From Glandiceps talaboti (Eukaryota > Hemichordata > Enteropneusta > Spengelidae), in NCBI RefSeq assembly GCF_964340395.1, contig NC_135558.1, positions 16,396,271-16,433,270 on the forward strand: a stretch of 37,000 nucleotides of DNA, written 5' to 3'. Positions 11,612 to 21,540 of the stretch are shown piece after piece. How positions within the stretch are numbered: the stretch's first letter is position 1; each line of letters begins with the position of its first letter. The notes under the pieces were generated by a model. The model was not told where the DNA came from, searched no databases, and worked only from the letters and a program-made list of their open reading frames with translations. The position numbers and the translations under genes are program-made.

Positions 11612-12288
11612 GTCTTGCTTCGCTGACATTAAATTTTGGATTTCTTTTTGGATATTGACTACGATTTTTGACTACGGACTTGACTTGCATTCTAATTGCA
11701 GGAATGCTATATTTTACTATAGTATACTTTTGTAGAACATTCAGTTGCATATATGATTTACGGGTATTGAATGCATAATTTTGAGACGAACATTTGGACT
11801 TTTATCATGTTTCACGACTTATGCTGTCGTCTGTTAGATTTTTATGTTCGAGACATTTTGTTTTCTTGAGATTTTATTCATATATATTTACAGGACTGAT
11901 CACTACTGTCAATTATTGTATTCCATAATCAATATTTATATTAGACTACATCAAGTGCTATGTTTACTTGTGTTTATTCAAGATATATATCAACGTTACT
12001 ATGCTATTTTGATCACTTATTTGATTTCATAATTGGTTTACATTCTAATTTATTCTACATGTATACATGTATTTATCTCATATATATTTATATACTCTGT
12101 ATTTAACTTTCCTTGAGACGTTTTTACCTGATTACCAATTACATAATGTATCTATGCAACGGTGTTACTTAGTTGTTATATAAGGAAAAACACAAAAACA
12201 AATTTACAAGAAAGTTTTGGCTATGCCACTCGTCATGTTTCTCCAGTTCTCAAGTCGCGGGTCGCTCCTTTAGGAAAACGGGGGGTGG
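11612..12288 (+). other. Non-coding region between env-like ORF and LTR
   Basis: AT-rich 3' untranslated part of the second gypsy element with no supported ORF. It ends in the polypurine tract at about 12275-12288 that would prime plus-strand synthesis next to the LTR. Confidence 0.5.
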
Positions 12289-12719
12289 TGTTACGATCCA
12301 AAATATCGTATTTCGGAATTATGGGAATAAATTCTACTTTTCGGCATTGTAGGCCATAGGTCAGAAATAGACTGTCGATGACGAATCTGGGCAAACATGA
12401 TGTAACTGAAATTCACATGATTGGTTAGAGAAAAGTACATAATAACTTTTATGATGCCATGATCTTATGGTGTGATTTTCTATATTTAGTCGTTGTGTAA
12501 ATTCCATTGTATTGGAAGTATACTTAAAGTGAGAATAAAACATCCATAATCAGACGACAGGAGCTCACGAGGATGAGGAGAGGAGAGAAGCACTCGGATA
12601 GGTGATTCTGGCAAGCCGAAATATCTTCTCAGTTGTGACTAATTCCCGACTTGGACCTGAACGATCCCGTACGAGAGTATGAGAGTGTGAGTGCTAGAGT
12701 GTAACGTCTGAACTATCCA
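12289..12719 (+). repeat. 3' LTR of the second gypsy element
   Basis: Starts TGTTACGATCC right after the polypurine tract and contains AATAAAACATC at about 12533 as a probable polyadenylation signal. The right border is uncertain: a TG...CA end fits at about 12719, and a MITE starts by 12782. Confidence 0.5.
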
Positions 12720-12781
12720 TGCTTATACCGTTCAACTCTACGACACCCAACAAAACTATCTTCGGCATGAGTGAAAAAAAA

Positions 12782-13090
12782 TGTGTGGTTCCGATTACAT
12801 TCAATTTTAAAATAGGTGGGGTAGGTAGATTTTTTGTTTTATTTTATCATTTTTTTTTAAATGTGCGAGTGTCTAGTTCAAGTTTTCCATTGTTTTTCAT
12901 ATGGTCTCTATATTGTTTATTTCTTCCTATCAGATGTACAGCCATTACAGATTGAAAGATTGGTTTATATTGTCTTTTTAAGTTGATGTCAGTTTCCGCA
13001 CCCACTATTTCTTGCGAGACTTCACGATTTTCGCGATTTTAGTATTATTTTTCACGAATACGTAAAAAAATGTTAAACTAGGTGGAGTTA
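12782..13090 (+). mobile_element. MITE family 1, copy 1 (right end lost)
   Basis: Begins TGTGGTTCCGATTAC and shares long stretches with three other copies at 29596, 30362 and 34455 (for example GGTGGGGTAGGTAGATTTTT, CAGATGTACAGCCATTACAG, CACCCACTATTTCTTG). The family is about 340 bp, non-coding, with inverted termini. This copy stops before the GGTAACCGGAACCACA end. It lies just downstream of the second gypsy LTR. Confidence 0.8.
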
Positions 13091-13164
13091 CTTTACGATT
13101 CTATAAACGGACAATGTACGTAGTGTATATGATCACTTGTATTTTATAAGGAAATAAAGAAGAA

Positions 13165-13428
13165 CAGGTAGGTATCGCGAACGCCGAGCGGTTAGCTCGA
13201 ACGCCTCTTACCTCTGCAGCCTGGGTTCGAACCCGCCAGTCGGCTGGGTTTGGTTAAATTTGCCACGCTGTAAGTAAGAAGAGTGTCGTTCAGTTTGACT
13301 CTACTGAACAACGCAGGTTTTCCCCGGTAACCCCGGTTTCCTCCTGCATTAACACTGAATTTTCCTCCTGTTATTGGGCAATGCCTGTTGGATGGTTAAT
13401 AAATAAATAAATAAACAAATAAATAAAC
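13165..13428 (+). mobile_element. tRNA-derived SINE
   Basis: Typical SINE layout. A tRNA-like head has an A-box-like GAGCGGTTAGCTCG and a perfect B-box GGGTTCGAACCC (13223-13234), which form an internal RNA polymerase III promoter. A body includes a CCCCGGTTTCCTCCTGCATTA block of the kind shared by several animal SINE families. The tail is (AAAT)n from about 13400. Non-autonomous; it would rely on a LINE partner. Confidence 0.85.
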
Positions 13429-14187
13429 GCATGTATAACTATATTGTCGTTTGTACTGTAAGATACTAAGTTTTCGTGGGGGGGGGATAGACGCGCTCTG
13501 GGGTATAACTCGTGGTAGGGGGGAGCACTCAACTTGGCAGCTCGAGGTACACAGAATCGTAAGTTTGCACACACTGGGTAAACTCACACTAGGTCTACAT
13601 ACTGGTGCAAGAGAAATGATATGATTATGACAGTATTACAAAACATAACAGAACAGCATGAACACTCTGATCGGTGATGTGAGATCGCGTACCGATGCAC
13701 CCAACTGAACTTCTTTCCACGGGTCGTAATTCAGCTAAGTGTCTCGTCCCTTTTCTGATGATGCTGTCGCAGGTATTCCAATGTTTGACCTTTTCTTCCC
13801 ACAAAGTGGAAACATGTGTATGTTTGTTGATCTTGTTGACTGAAAAATCGTCCCATGCATTCACCCATATCGTGTCGCTTTGTGATGTCTGTTTTCGGTT
13901 TTCTAAAGGCAAGAAAAGACACCTTTCGCTCTTTGAACGTGGCCGAATCTAGAATATGAACGGCTCAGACGATGGCAGCAATGTTTAGTAGCAACTGTTT
14001 TCACCTTATGTAGTTAGTAGTAAATGTTAAGTCGCGATCGTACAAACAATTGTCCTAATTTGCGTAGGGTCGCCAATGGACATGCGCAGGCATCGTCTCG
14101 ACGTCTAGTATAAAACAATGGTGGTATGGGCCTATTGATGAACTACGCTTGTTCATGATCATGTGAAACGCCATCTGACGTTTTCAA
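13429..14187. other. Spacer upstream of the GalNAc-transferase
   Basis: No convincing gene. Overlapping short ORFs on both strands at 13625-13950 have no recognisable motifs and look like chance. A poly-G run lies at about 13479. Confidence 0.45.
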
Positions 14188-14194
14188 TATAAAT
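14188..14194 (+). promoter_or_regulatory. Possible TATA box of the GalNAc-transferase
   Basis: TATAAAT lies 74 bases before the ATG, which would give a 5' UTR of about 45 bases. TTTTCAG directly before GATG (14260-14266) could instead be a splice acceptor for an upstream non-coding exon, though its pyrimidine tract is poor. Confidence 0.3.
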
Positions 14195-14267
14195 CGACAC
14201 TCACGGGTAGAATTGTTAGGTTGTACGGTAATATCGTGGCAAAGTTCTAAAGGATAGAATTTTCAGG

Positions 14268-15845
14268 ATGTACGCCATGATGAGGACTGTAGCGTTTCAT
14301 ACAACGTGGCTTATTCTACTTTTATTTGGTATAATTGGCCTTGTCTTCTCGGTTTGGTATACCACCACTGAAGATATTGAATGGAGAATTGTGAAAAACA
14401 GCCACTCTGGACCTCGACCAAATCAAGCATATTTCGACAGAAAAAACCCGCACATGAGAATTTTTTCACCGATTTCTAAATATATTGCTGCTGGAAAAGC
14501 AGACAATCAGATTGAGTCACCATGCAAATGTGCGAAAACGTCAATAATAGACAAGTTGAAGTCTCCATCAAAACTACGGCGACAACGTGAATTGACAGAG
14601 TAGAATAGACAGCATAGACATTCCAGCGACCCGTTGATGATGTGTGAAGCCTTTACACCACTACGATATCCTGCGGGTGGTGTTACCGTTCAACCACTCA
14701 AGTCAACACGTCTACATGGTTTACAAATACACGTCGCTATCGCTGATTTCCTGCCTGAAGATCAACAGCTTCGGACTGTGTTAAGATGTAAAAAATTGAA
14801 AGGAGTGTTAGTTATATTCAAACATGAGGGTAATACGAGTGTGGGAGTCAGTGGAAATGACTCTACCGAAATGACTATCACAGCTAACAAGAATGGACTA
14901 CACGCTCTTAATACAGTTTTGGCAAATTTAAACTATAAAAGCACAGTTTATGATATCAATACAAGAGATATAATCTATATCACAATGTTAAATTTTGATA
15001 TCGCTGTTCACGTTCACATAAAAAAACCGGCAGTACCAACGTTGTACGACCCAGGACCTTCCGGTGATATCAACTCATTGGTAACTATTATCACAAAAAC
15101 GTTTGAACGGTATGGTTCAGTCAAAACACTAATATCTAGCATACATAAATTTTATCCGAATATGGCCATCATTGTCGCCGACGATTCCGAGTTTCCTGAA
15201 AAAATTAGCATTCCTAATGTAAAGCATTACATTATGCCTTTTGCAGAAGGATGGTTTGCTGGTAGAAATTTAGCACTTAGTCAGGTAAGAACCAAGTACT
15301 TTGTTTGGGTAGATGACGACTTTGTGTTCACTAACGGAACTCACCTTGAAAATTTCCTCGAAAAATTCAAACATCCAAACTTGACAATCGACGTTGTCGG
15401 TGGGACGTTTGGAGATGCGAACGGTAAACGCCAAATGTCCACCAATTGCTTCGGTTGTCGTACACTTGAAGTTACTAATAACTATGAAAATGATAACGGC
15501 GACTGTTTGGTTCTCAAGAACAACAAGAAATACCATGCTGTAAAAGAATTTCCCGAATGTTTCTTCGCTGATGGCACTACAAATTTTTTCATGGCCCGAA
15601 CCAGTACAACCAGGAGCGTTGGTTTTGACCCAGTTTACGACAGAGTTGGACATATAGAATTCCACATCGATGGATTGGGAAAACTGCGTATGATGGGATG
15701 TACAGACGTGAACATTTTACATAAGCAAGTAACTAATAAAAAGTACCTTAGCTATCGGGAATATGGACAACAATTCAACAAAAACCGAAGTTCGTGCAAT
15801 TTGCATACACTATTCAAGAACAATTTGAAATGTTTTAATTTTTAG
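14268..15845 (+). pseudogene. Beta-1,4-N-acetylgalactosaminyltransferase (B4GALNT1-like, GT12) with one in-frame stop
   Basis: One continuous frame of 526 codons interrupted only by TAG at 14601-14603 (codon 112). Type II Golgi enzyme: signal anchor at about residues 13-31 (WLILLLFGIIGLVFSVWY), a Cys-containing stem, then a GT-A catalytic domain with the LVTIITKTFERY start, ADDSE, GWFAGRNLALSQV, the metal-binding DDD (D349-D351 in FVWVDDDFVF) and a C-terminal GFDP / HIEFHIDGLGKL block. These are hallmarks of GM2/GD2 synthase and the related B4GALNT2, which add GalNAc to sialylated galactose of glycolipids or glycoproteins. The stop falls in the basic LRRQRE segment between stem and catalytic domain; homology continues in the same frame from about 14634. 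No other lesion is seen, so it is either a very young pseudogene, a segregating null allele or a sequence error. There is no intron. Confidence 0.88.
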
Positions 15846-15984
15846 CACAACTGAACTGAAAGTTCAGTAGTACTATAGGCATGGTATAGTGTCTGTCTCA
15901 CTGTGTGTGTGTGCGCGCACGCGTGTATAAACAACTGAAAAGTCAAATACCGCTGAACCGATTACCTAAGATGTTAAGCTGGGA

Positions 15985-16435
15985 CATTGTTCAACTGAAA
16001 ATGAACCGGTGTGTGCTTCGGGTAAAAAATGTAATTTTTGGTAAACAAATTAAACTCCAAAACTACAGGATAGATCGGTCTGAACTTTGGTTGGAACGTT
16101 CTTAGAGGTGTTTAGATTAAGAATTATTCATGACATGATGATCACATCGCAGTGATATGCAAATCATGTATGAAAATGTGTCCTTTTGGTCAATAATATT
16201 CAATTCCAACACTCCTGAGTAGATTGGGCTGAAATTTGGTTGTAACGTTCTTCAGGGTGTTTGTATTAAGAAGTACGACGTGATGATCCAATCAATGATA
16301 AGACAAATTAGGGCTAAAAATGTGCCTTTTTGGTCAGCAATCTATATTATTCAAAAATAATTGAGTAGATTGGTTTGAAATTTAATGGGAACGTTCTTAG
16401 TGGCGTTTAGATTAAGAAGTGTTCATATCATGATT
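15985..16435 (+). repeat. Minisatellite, about three units of 147-149 bp
   Basis: The block TAGAT-TGG-CTGAAATTTGGT-GGAACGTTCTT recurs at 16071, 16220 and 16366, each followed by GTGTTTAGATTAAGAA-like sequence; a weaker unit precedes 16020. A (TG)n/(CG)n microsatellite lies just upstream (about 15902-15925). It sits between the GalNAc-transferase stop and a possible AATAAA at 16515. Confidence 0.75.
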
Positions 16436-16514
16436 GGCCCTAGCAACCATGACCACGCGCTTAGCAAAAGTGATAATTAAATACATATTATATAGTAATG
16501 ATGATTTTAATAAT

Positions 16515-16520
16515 AATAAA
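16515..16520 (+). terminator. Possible polyadenylation signal
   Basis: AATAAA about 670 bases after the GalNAc-transferase stop, beyond the minisatellite. It is the first canonical signal I noticed downstream, but the link to the gene is unproven. Confidence 0.25.
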
Positions 16521-16871
16521 GTTGTAAAGATTCAGTTTGCTTCATCGTACATTACAGTATAGCCAATCTGATTAAATTCTGATGTGGGGAAAGCGGCTAA
16601 ATGCTTTATTTACCTCTATTTCCATCGTTTTGTGATGTTTGTTTATAGCATGACAAGTTGAGAACTACACTTAATTTGGGTAATTTGGTTTATTTCAGAA
16701 TAATATGGGCCTCCGGCTCCAGATATATATATATATAATATAATAAATTCAGTTACACAACTAGTTCACAGTGCCAGTGTAATACACGTACATACAGTGA
16801 TAAACAAGGATGTCTTTGTAAAGCTCCAAAGCACACATTCGCTGAATTATAAATGGTAAATTATGGAGAGT

Positions 16872-17450
16872 TTACAGTTTGTCTTTTACTTTAAATGCAT
16901 GAAACAAAAATAAAGCTAGATTTCTAGTGGTATTGTCATCCTTAGATGCCATCAACTGATTAAAATGGTAAAGTGAAGGTGATCTGTATGATGCAGGTTG
17001 TAAATATCTTTTTCTTAGATTATCCCATGCTGGACACTTAAAGAGGAAATGATATTCATCTTCTACTTCGATACAACATAATTTACATATTCTGAATTCT
17101 CTATCAGTTCCTCTGTGTCTCCCCGTTTCGATCTCTAACGCGTGGCTAGAGCATCTAAATCTTGCTAGGGCTCTACGGTACTTAAAAGGACTAATCAATG
17201 AAATGTACATTTCAGGTGCAAGTTCCTTTTTAAAATTTCTATAGTAACTATTTTTCTCGTTAGCACATACCTCTGACCACCATTCTTGGCTTTTAACATC
17301 TTTTACCCTAGTACTAAACTCTGATAGAAAGACCACTGTATTCCCCACACCCTGGTTTAACCAGGATTCTCTAAAACCATACTGATAAAACAGATGTTTT
17401 ACCTGTGTGACCCAGGAATGTTTTCCTTGTTCATCCATTTTAAATAACAT
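16872..17450 (-). pseudogene. LINE A C-terminal domain
   Basis: A 192-residue frame with the Cys/His motif CKLCCIEVEDEYHFLFKCP near residues 125-145. This is the familiar end of many invertebrate LINE ORF2 proteins, thought to bind nucleic acid. RFRCSSHALEIETGRH precedes it, as usual in such proteins. The natural N-terminal continuation lies beyond the inserted LINE B fragment, at 18200 and above. Confidence 0.8.
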
Positions 17451-17559
17451 TTAAATAACAGTCGCTGATATCACTACGAGGCAAACAGTTCTGAAGATGG
17501 CTGCCGATGGTAGTCGAAACGTCAACGTTCTCTGGTATGAAAAATTACCTTGCTTGTGA

Positions 17560-18198
17560 AATATAACTATTTTTCTCAACATTTGATAAGAGTATTGAGA
17601 CAAGTGACTTTGAATTTGGGTTCAAAAGTAACCACTCCACTGATGTGTGTATATTTGTGTTAAAAGAGATAATTGACTTTTATAAGAGACATAATTCGCC
17701 AGTATTTTCCTGTTTTATGGATGCAACGAAAGCATTTGATAGGGTGAACCACTGGACCATGTTTAGAAAACTGATCAAAAGAAATATTCCTTTATTTATA
17801 GTTAGAATATTACTATTTTGGTATCGTAGCCAATTATTCTCTGTTCGCTGGGCTTCAGCGGAATCGACACCTTTTAGTGTTATTAATGGGGTTTGTCAAG
17901 GAAGCATCATTTTGCCAAAGTTATTTGCTGTATATGTCGACGGACTGAGTAAAGAGCTCCAGTTAGCAGGAATAGGGTGTCATATGGCTGGCAAAATAGC
18001 TAACCACCTGTTTTATGCGGATGACCTAGTCCTGATTTGTCCTTCAGTCAAGTCTGTAAGGAAATTGATTAAGATTTGTGAACAGTATGGCGAGCAGCAT
18101 GACATTCTTTTTCACACAACTAAAACTGGGTGTATGTAATATTTATCCTAGATTTTGGAAACCGGTTCGGATCCCTAATGTTTATTTGTACTTGGACT
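17560..18198 (+). pseudogene. LINE B: reverse transcriptase fragment (inserted in LINE A)
   Basis: Coding from about 17585 (FGFKSNHSTD) through CFMDATKAFDRVNHW, GVCQGSIILPKLFAVYVD and HLFYADDLVLI, the catalytic YADD motif. Coding similarity appears to continue in another frame after the stop at 18139, up to about 18198, where LINE A resumes on the opposite strand. It lacks endonuclease and C-terminus. The sequence differs clearly from LINE A's RT, so this is a second family. Confidence 0.8.
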
Positions 18199-18199
18199 G

Positions 18200-18347
18200 G
18201 TAAAATCAAGACGTCAAAAAGTCTAAAATATATTTTCGGTGCCAGAGACTTCAAATCTTTAACAGACTTTCCTACGATAGCTAATTTCTTCCTAGCTTTA
18301 ACAGCCACATTTCTTGTGGTGACGGAAAGAGAACCTTTACATGACAA
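18200..18347 (-). pseudogene. LINE A RT thumb-side fragment
   Basis: The frame reads SCKGSLSVTTRNVAVKARKK and ends ...RLFDVLILP, the usual region following the RT palm in LINEs. Homology stops at about 18200, where LINE B is inserted. It is separated from the RT palm fragment by a frame change at about 18350-18364. Confidence 0.75.
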
Positions 18348-18363
18348 TACGAGACCTAGGCAC

Positions 18364-19002
18364 TCATAAGCATCTCAGTGCTATCTTCAGCTCTGTCCCA
18401 CCAAAATACCACTTCTCGTGCCTACTGAGATAACCTCCATTTCTATGCACTACAACTTTCGTTTTCGCCAGATTGACTTTCATGTTCCATTTCAAGGTAA
18501 AATCGTACAGTACATCAATTAATCTCTTTAAACCAATCACTGTATTTGACAATATGGCAATATCGTCAGTATATAACAGAAGAAAAAGTTCCAACATGTC
18601 ATTCGGTAAAAATTGAATTCTACGTAACCCTGAATTTTTCATCATTTTCTCAAGCTCATTAATGTATAGACTAAACAAAATTGGGCTTAGCATGCAACCC
18701 TGGCGAACCCCTTTTTGTAAGGCGAAACACTCCGACGTTACATTTCCCTCCCTAACACTCGATTTCACGTCAGTGTACATGGCTTTCAATATTTGGTACA
18801 TCTTGCCATTAATTCCTTCTAAAGCCAATCTGTACAAGAGCCGTGTTCTGTCCACCCAATCGAATGGTTTCTCGAAATCTACATATAGACAATACAATTT
18901 CTTTCCTCTTACCGACAATGATTTTTGAAGTGTTGCATACAGCGTGAAAAAGTTATCAACAGTTGAATAACCTTCACGAAAACCCGCTTGGCATTCTGGC
19001 AC
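18364..19002 (-). pseudogene. LINE A reverse transcriptase palm
   Basis: A 212-residue frame with CQAGFREGYSTVDN, LYCLYVDFEKPFDWVDR, GVRQGCMLSPILFSLYINEL and the catalytic YTDD in LLLYTDDIAIL. It lines up with LINE reverse transcriptases throughout. FEKPFDW replaces the usual F-K-AFD, and several in-frame changes suggest decay. Confidence 0.88.
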
Positions 19003-19040
19003 TATATTAAATTGTTTGGCCCATATTTTGATGCGTTCAT

Positions 19041-19661
19041 TCAGGATACTAGTAAGACTTTACTAAATATACTGAGGAGAGATATTGCTCTATAATTCTC
19101 TGGTTTACCGACGGGCCAACTGTTCAGGAAGACGAGGATACCTTTGTCAAAAATATTATTGAATAACTTATTAAGGAATGGTAACATGATATCAGTGGTG
19201 TATTTAAATAATTCAGGAATGAGCATATCTGGACCTGCCGACTTATTGTTTTTAAGCTTACCAATTGCTTTTAAAATTTCTTCATTTGTAATTGTACAGT
19301 TCAGGATATGAGAATCATCGTTATCTCCACTTGTTGTAGCATGCTCTATATCGTTCGAAGTTAATTCTTGGAGAAAAGTTTCAATCATCACAGTGAAATT
19401 TTCGGTCTCTCTGTTTTGTGACTGTATCGTGACTGTATCTCTAAAAAGTTCAGAGAAATATACTATCCATTCATCAAGTGTAACCAAGCTCTGCACTCGT
19501 TTTCCACGTTTCGTTGATTTTACTACTTTCCAGAAACTTGTTTCGTCGTTCATATTTCTTCTTATCTGTATATGTATCTTCTCTTCAAATTTGCGCTTTT
19601 TACAGCGTAGCAAGTTTTTGTAATAGTTATTTTCCTCTCTGTACTGGCAATAATCTTCCAT
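19041..19661 (-). pseudogene. LINE A endonuclease-RT linker and RT fingers
   Basis: A 206-residue frame. The N-terminal half is basic linker (FWKVVKSTKRGKR); then KLKNNKSAGPDMLIPELFKY and PENYRAISLLSIFSK, the first RT blocks. The frame shifts between 19041 and 19002 into the palm fragment. Confidence 0.85.
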
Positions 19662-19684
19662 GCTACCGGTACTTCGAAACCTTC

Positions 19685-20498
19685 TTATAGAGCCCTCAAT
19701 CTTTTTGTCTTTGTTAGTTTACACTCAGCATCAAACCACACCTGTCCGCTACGCTTTCCTTGATTTTTACTCTTGATTTCTTTGATCATATTTCCCGCTG
19801 CGTTTTTCAAGATATTTGTCATACCTGTTACCACTTCATTTATGTTAACATCGTTCGACGTTAGATGGTGCATTAATTGAACGTTTTCATTGCAATTGAG
19901 CTTTTCTTTGTATTCGTGAAGTAGTTCACTGCACAAACGAAAATTTGTGATTGGTACGGTATGTGTTTTCCTAATAAAGTCAACTTTCACTGTAAAAGAA
20001 CAACATATGGGGAAATGGTCTGATTCATCCCTAGTTGGTACAACAAAAGAATTTACATTAGAAAATATTTCTTCCGACACTATGACATAATCTACAACAC
20101 TTCGTCCTTCATTTCCTATGCACGTAAATTCTCCTTTGCCAGTGCCTTCCTTTCTTCCATTTAACATATACACCGACATATGTTTACACAACGAAATTAA
20201 AGATAACCCAAAATTATTGATCCCCTCGTCAAGTGAACTATGGGAAATTGTAAAATCATTTGACTCGTAATTTGTCCCCACCCCATACTTTGAGTCACCG
20301 TATTCAATAAATTCCTGCATTGACCCAGTTCTGGCATTCAGGTCACCAGCTATTATTATGCTAACGTCGTAATTAAAATGACTGAGAATTTCACCCAGGT
20401 GGTTTTCTAAATTTTCTACTCCGTCGTCACTACTATTGATATACGCCCGTGACCCCTCAGGTGGTACATACGTAATAACCATTAGCACATCTTTCAAA
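19685..20498 (-). pseudogene. LINE A endonuclease, C-terminal part
   Basis: Shows LMVITYVPPEGS, IIAGDLNARTG and DESDHFPICCSF, conserved blocks of the apurinic-endonuclease-like domain that nicks target DNA. Its N-terminal part is at 21198-21505, beyond the inserted Helentron-like element. Confidence 0.88.
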
Positions 20499-21112
20499 AC
20501 CAGATTTAAACTGAATGCCTCCCGTAAGGGAATCACTAATTACGCAAATAACTCATTAAACTAAAAAAAACTATGGTAACAGACTTTGTTTTTTGGACAA
20601 GCGTGCTTTCTTAGGTTAATGTATGTAAGAGTGTATGATACTGCTTAATGCAGTCTTAAGATATAGCCTAATTACCAAAAATCATTAATTATGCAAATTA
20701 TTCATTAACACTGTACGGTGCATCAACAAACTTGATAGGGCATATGTGTTTTCTTATGGTTAACGTATGTACTAAATTATGTTGAATTTGAAGTATGTAT
20801 TCTTAAGATATAGCCTAATTACCAAAAATAATTAATTATGCAAATTATTCATTAACGCTGTAAGATACATCAACGAATTTTATAGGACAAATGTATGTTG
20901 TTATGTTTAACAAATATACTAAATTATATTGAAACTGAAGTATGCAGTCTTAAGATATTGCATAATTAGTTGATTTCATTAATATGCAAATTTCTCTAAT
21001 TAAACATTAACAGATCTGGCTCAAAACCTAATCAGGTCTAGCTATTACCCTAAAGATTATATATCCCAAATTTCATTACAATTGAGCCAGCCGATTTTTA
21101 GAAAATGATGAC

Positions 21113-21143
<31 letters not shown>

Positions 21144-21205
21144 CACACACAGACATACATTCCCCTTTTAATACCTCCCGTACCCTTACGGGAGGTAAAA
21201 ATGGA
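20499..21205. mobile_element. Helentron/pearl-like non-autonomous element, copy 1
   Basis: Interrupts the LINE A endonuclease. Near the left end is CCTCCCGTAAGGG (20518-20530); its exact inverse, CCCTTACGGGAGG, lies at 21183-21195 as part of a terminal hairpin (10-bp stem, 4-base loop, 21173-21196). Inside are three units of about 148 bp (starting near 20534, 20683 and 20830) plus a partial fourth, then an (ACAG)n/(AC)n microsatellite (21111-21160). Subterminal inverted repeats, tandem core, ACRG-type microsatellite and 3' hairpin are the known layout of Helentron-associated elements such as oyster pearl elements and DINE-1. No coding capacity. Confidence 0.65.
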
Positions 21206-21505
21206 ACACATTTTTCTGTAATAGTAGAATGATAGTGTTTTCAAACTTGTGGTTATACGTTTCACTCCTTTTACCAAGTTTTTGTTTACAAATACTTCAA
21301 CACCTCCACTGGCACGACCCTTTTCACTCAGAGTTACTGCTGGACTTTTAAAAGAAACGAAATTTTCGAAAACATTAACACTGTCGTTTTCCTTTGTCCA
21401 TGTTTCAACTAAACCAAAAATGTCGAACTCTTCACAAAAAGATATAAAATTTACATTTTGTAATTTAGAGTTCAAACCCCTTACAGTCCATACTACCCAC
21501 CTCAA
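21206..21505 (-). pseudogene. LINE A endonuclease, N-terminal part
   Basis: Begins MRWVVWTVRGLNSKLQNVNF, then IFGLVETW and GRASGGVEVFVNKNL, the first blocks of an EN domain. The remaining open frame below 21206 is translation of the inserted element's microsatellite and is not coding. Confidence 0.82.
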
Positions 21506-21540
21506 TTCTTTTCTCTGTTCGATATTATTGAGTTTGTATA

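Larger units (their letters stand above)
10474..12719 (+). mobile_element. 3' end of a second, related gypsy-type element
   Basis: Abuts the first element. It holds the last codons of a pol gene homologous to the first element's pol tail, an envelope-like ORF (10655-11611), about 680 bases of non-coding sequence, a polypurine tract (AAACGGGGGGTGG) and an LTR starting TGTTACGATCC at 12289. The two LTRs share only their first bases and a general layout (TTATGAT and TTATGG blocks, AATAAAA signal, GAGGAGAGG block), so these are different families of one lineage. The 5' LTR, gag and nearly all of pol are absent here. Confidence 0.7.
16720..21540 (-). mobile_element. LINE A: non-LTR retrotransposon, nested and broken
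   Basis: Read on minus, it holds an apurinic endonuclease-like domain (21505 downward), reverse transcriptase (19661-18200) and a Cys/His C-terminal domain (17450-16872), ending near a (TA)n stretch at 16722-16740. It has several frameshifts. Two foreign pieces interrupt it: a plus-strand LINE fragment (about 17470-18198) between RT and the C-terminal domain, and a Helentron-like element (20499-21205) inside the endonuclease. The domain order and motifs are those of EN-bearing LINEs; the exact clade is not resolved. Confidence 0.85.

Noticed and set aside
13371-13587. Minus-strand ORFs with Phe-Ile-Tyr-Leu runs
   Set aside because: They read through the (AAAT)n tail of the SINE.
14601-14603. 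Programmed recoding (selenocysteine) at the GalNAc-transferase stop
   Set aside because: The codon is TAG, not TGA, and the family has no selenocysteine members that I know of.
15270-15665. 131-aa minus-strand ORF
   Set aside because: Lies opposite the catalytic domain of the GalNAc-transferase; antisense shadow without motifs.
1252-15845. Functional cluster of glycosylation genes (sulfotransferase plus GalNAc-transferase)
   Set aside because: Only two genes, 11 kb apart and separated by retrotransposons; no sign of shared control.
20534-20970. CRISPR-like regular repeats
   Set aside because: Units of about 148 bp without short repeat/spacer structure, in an animal transposon; ordinary tandem repeat.
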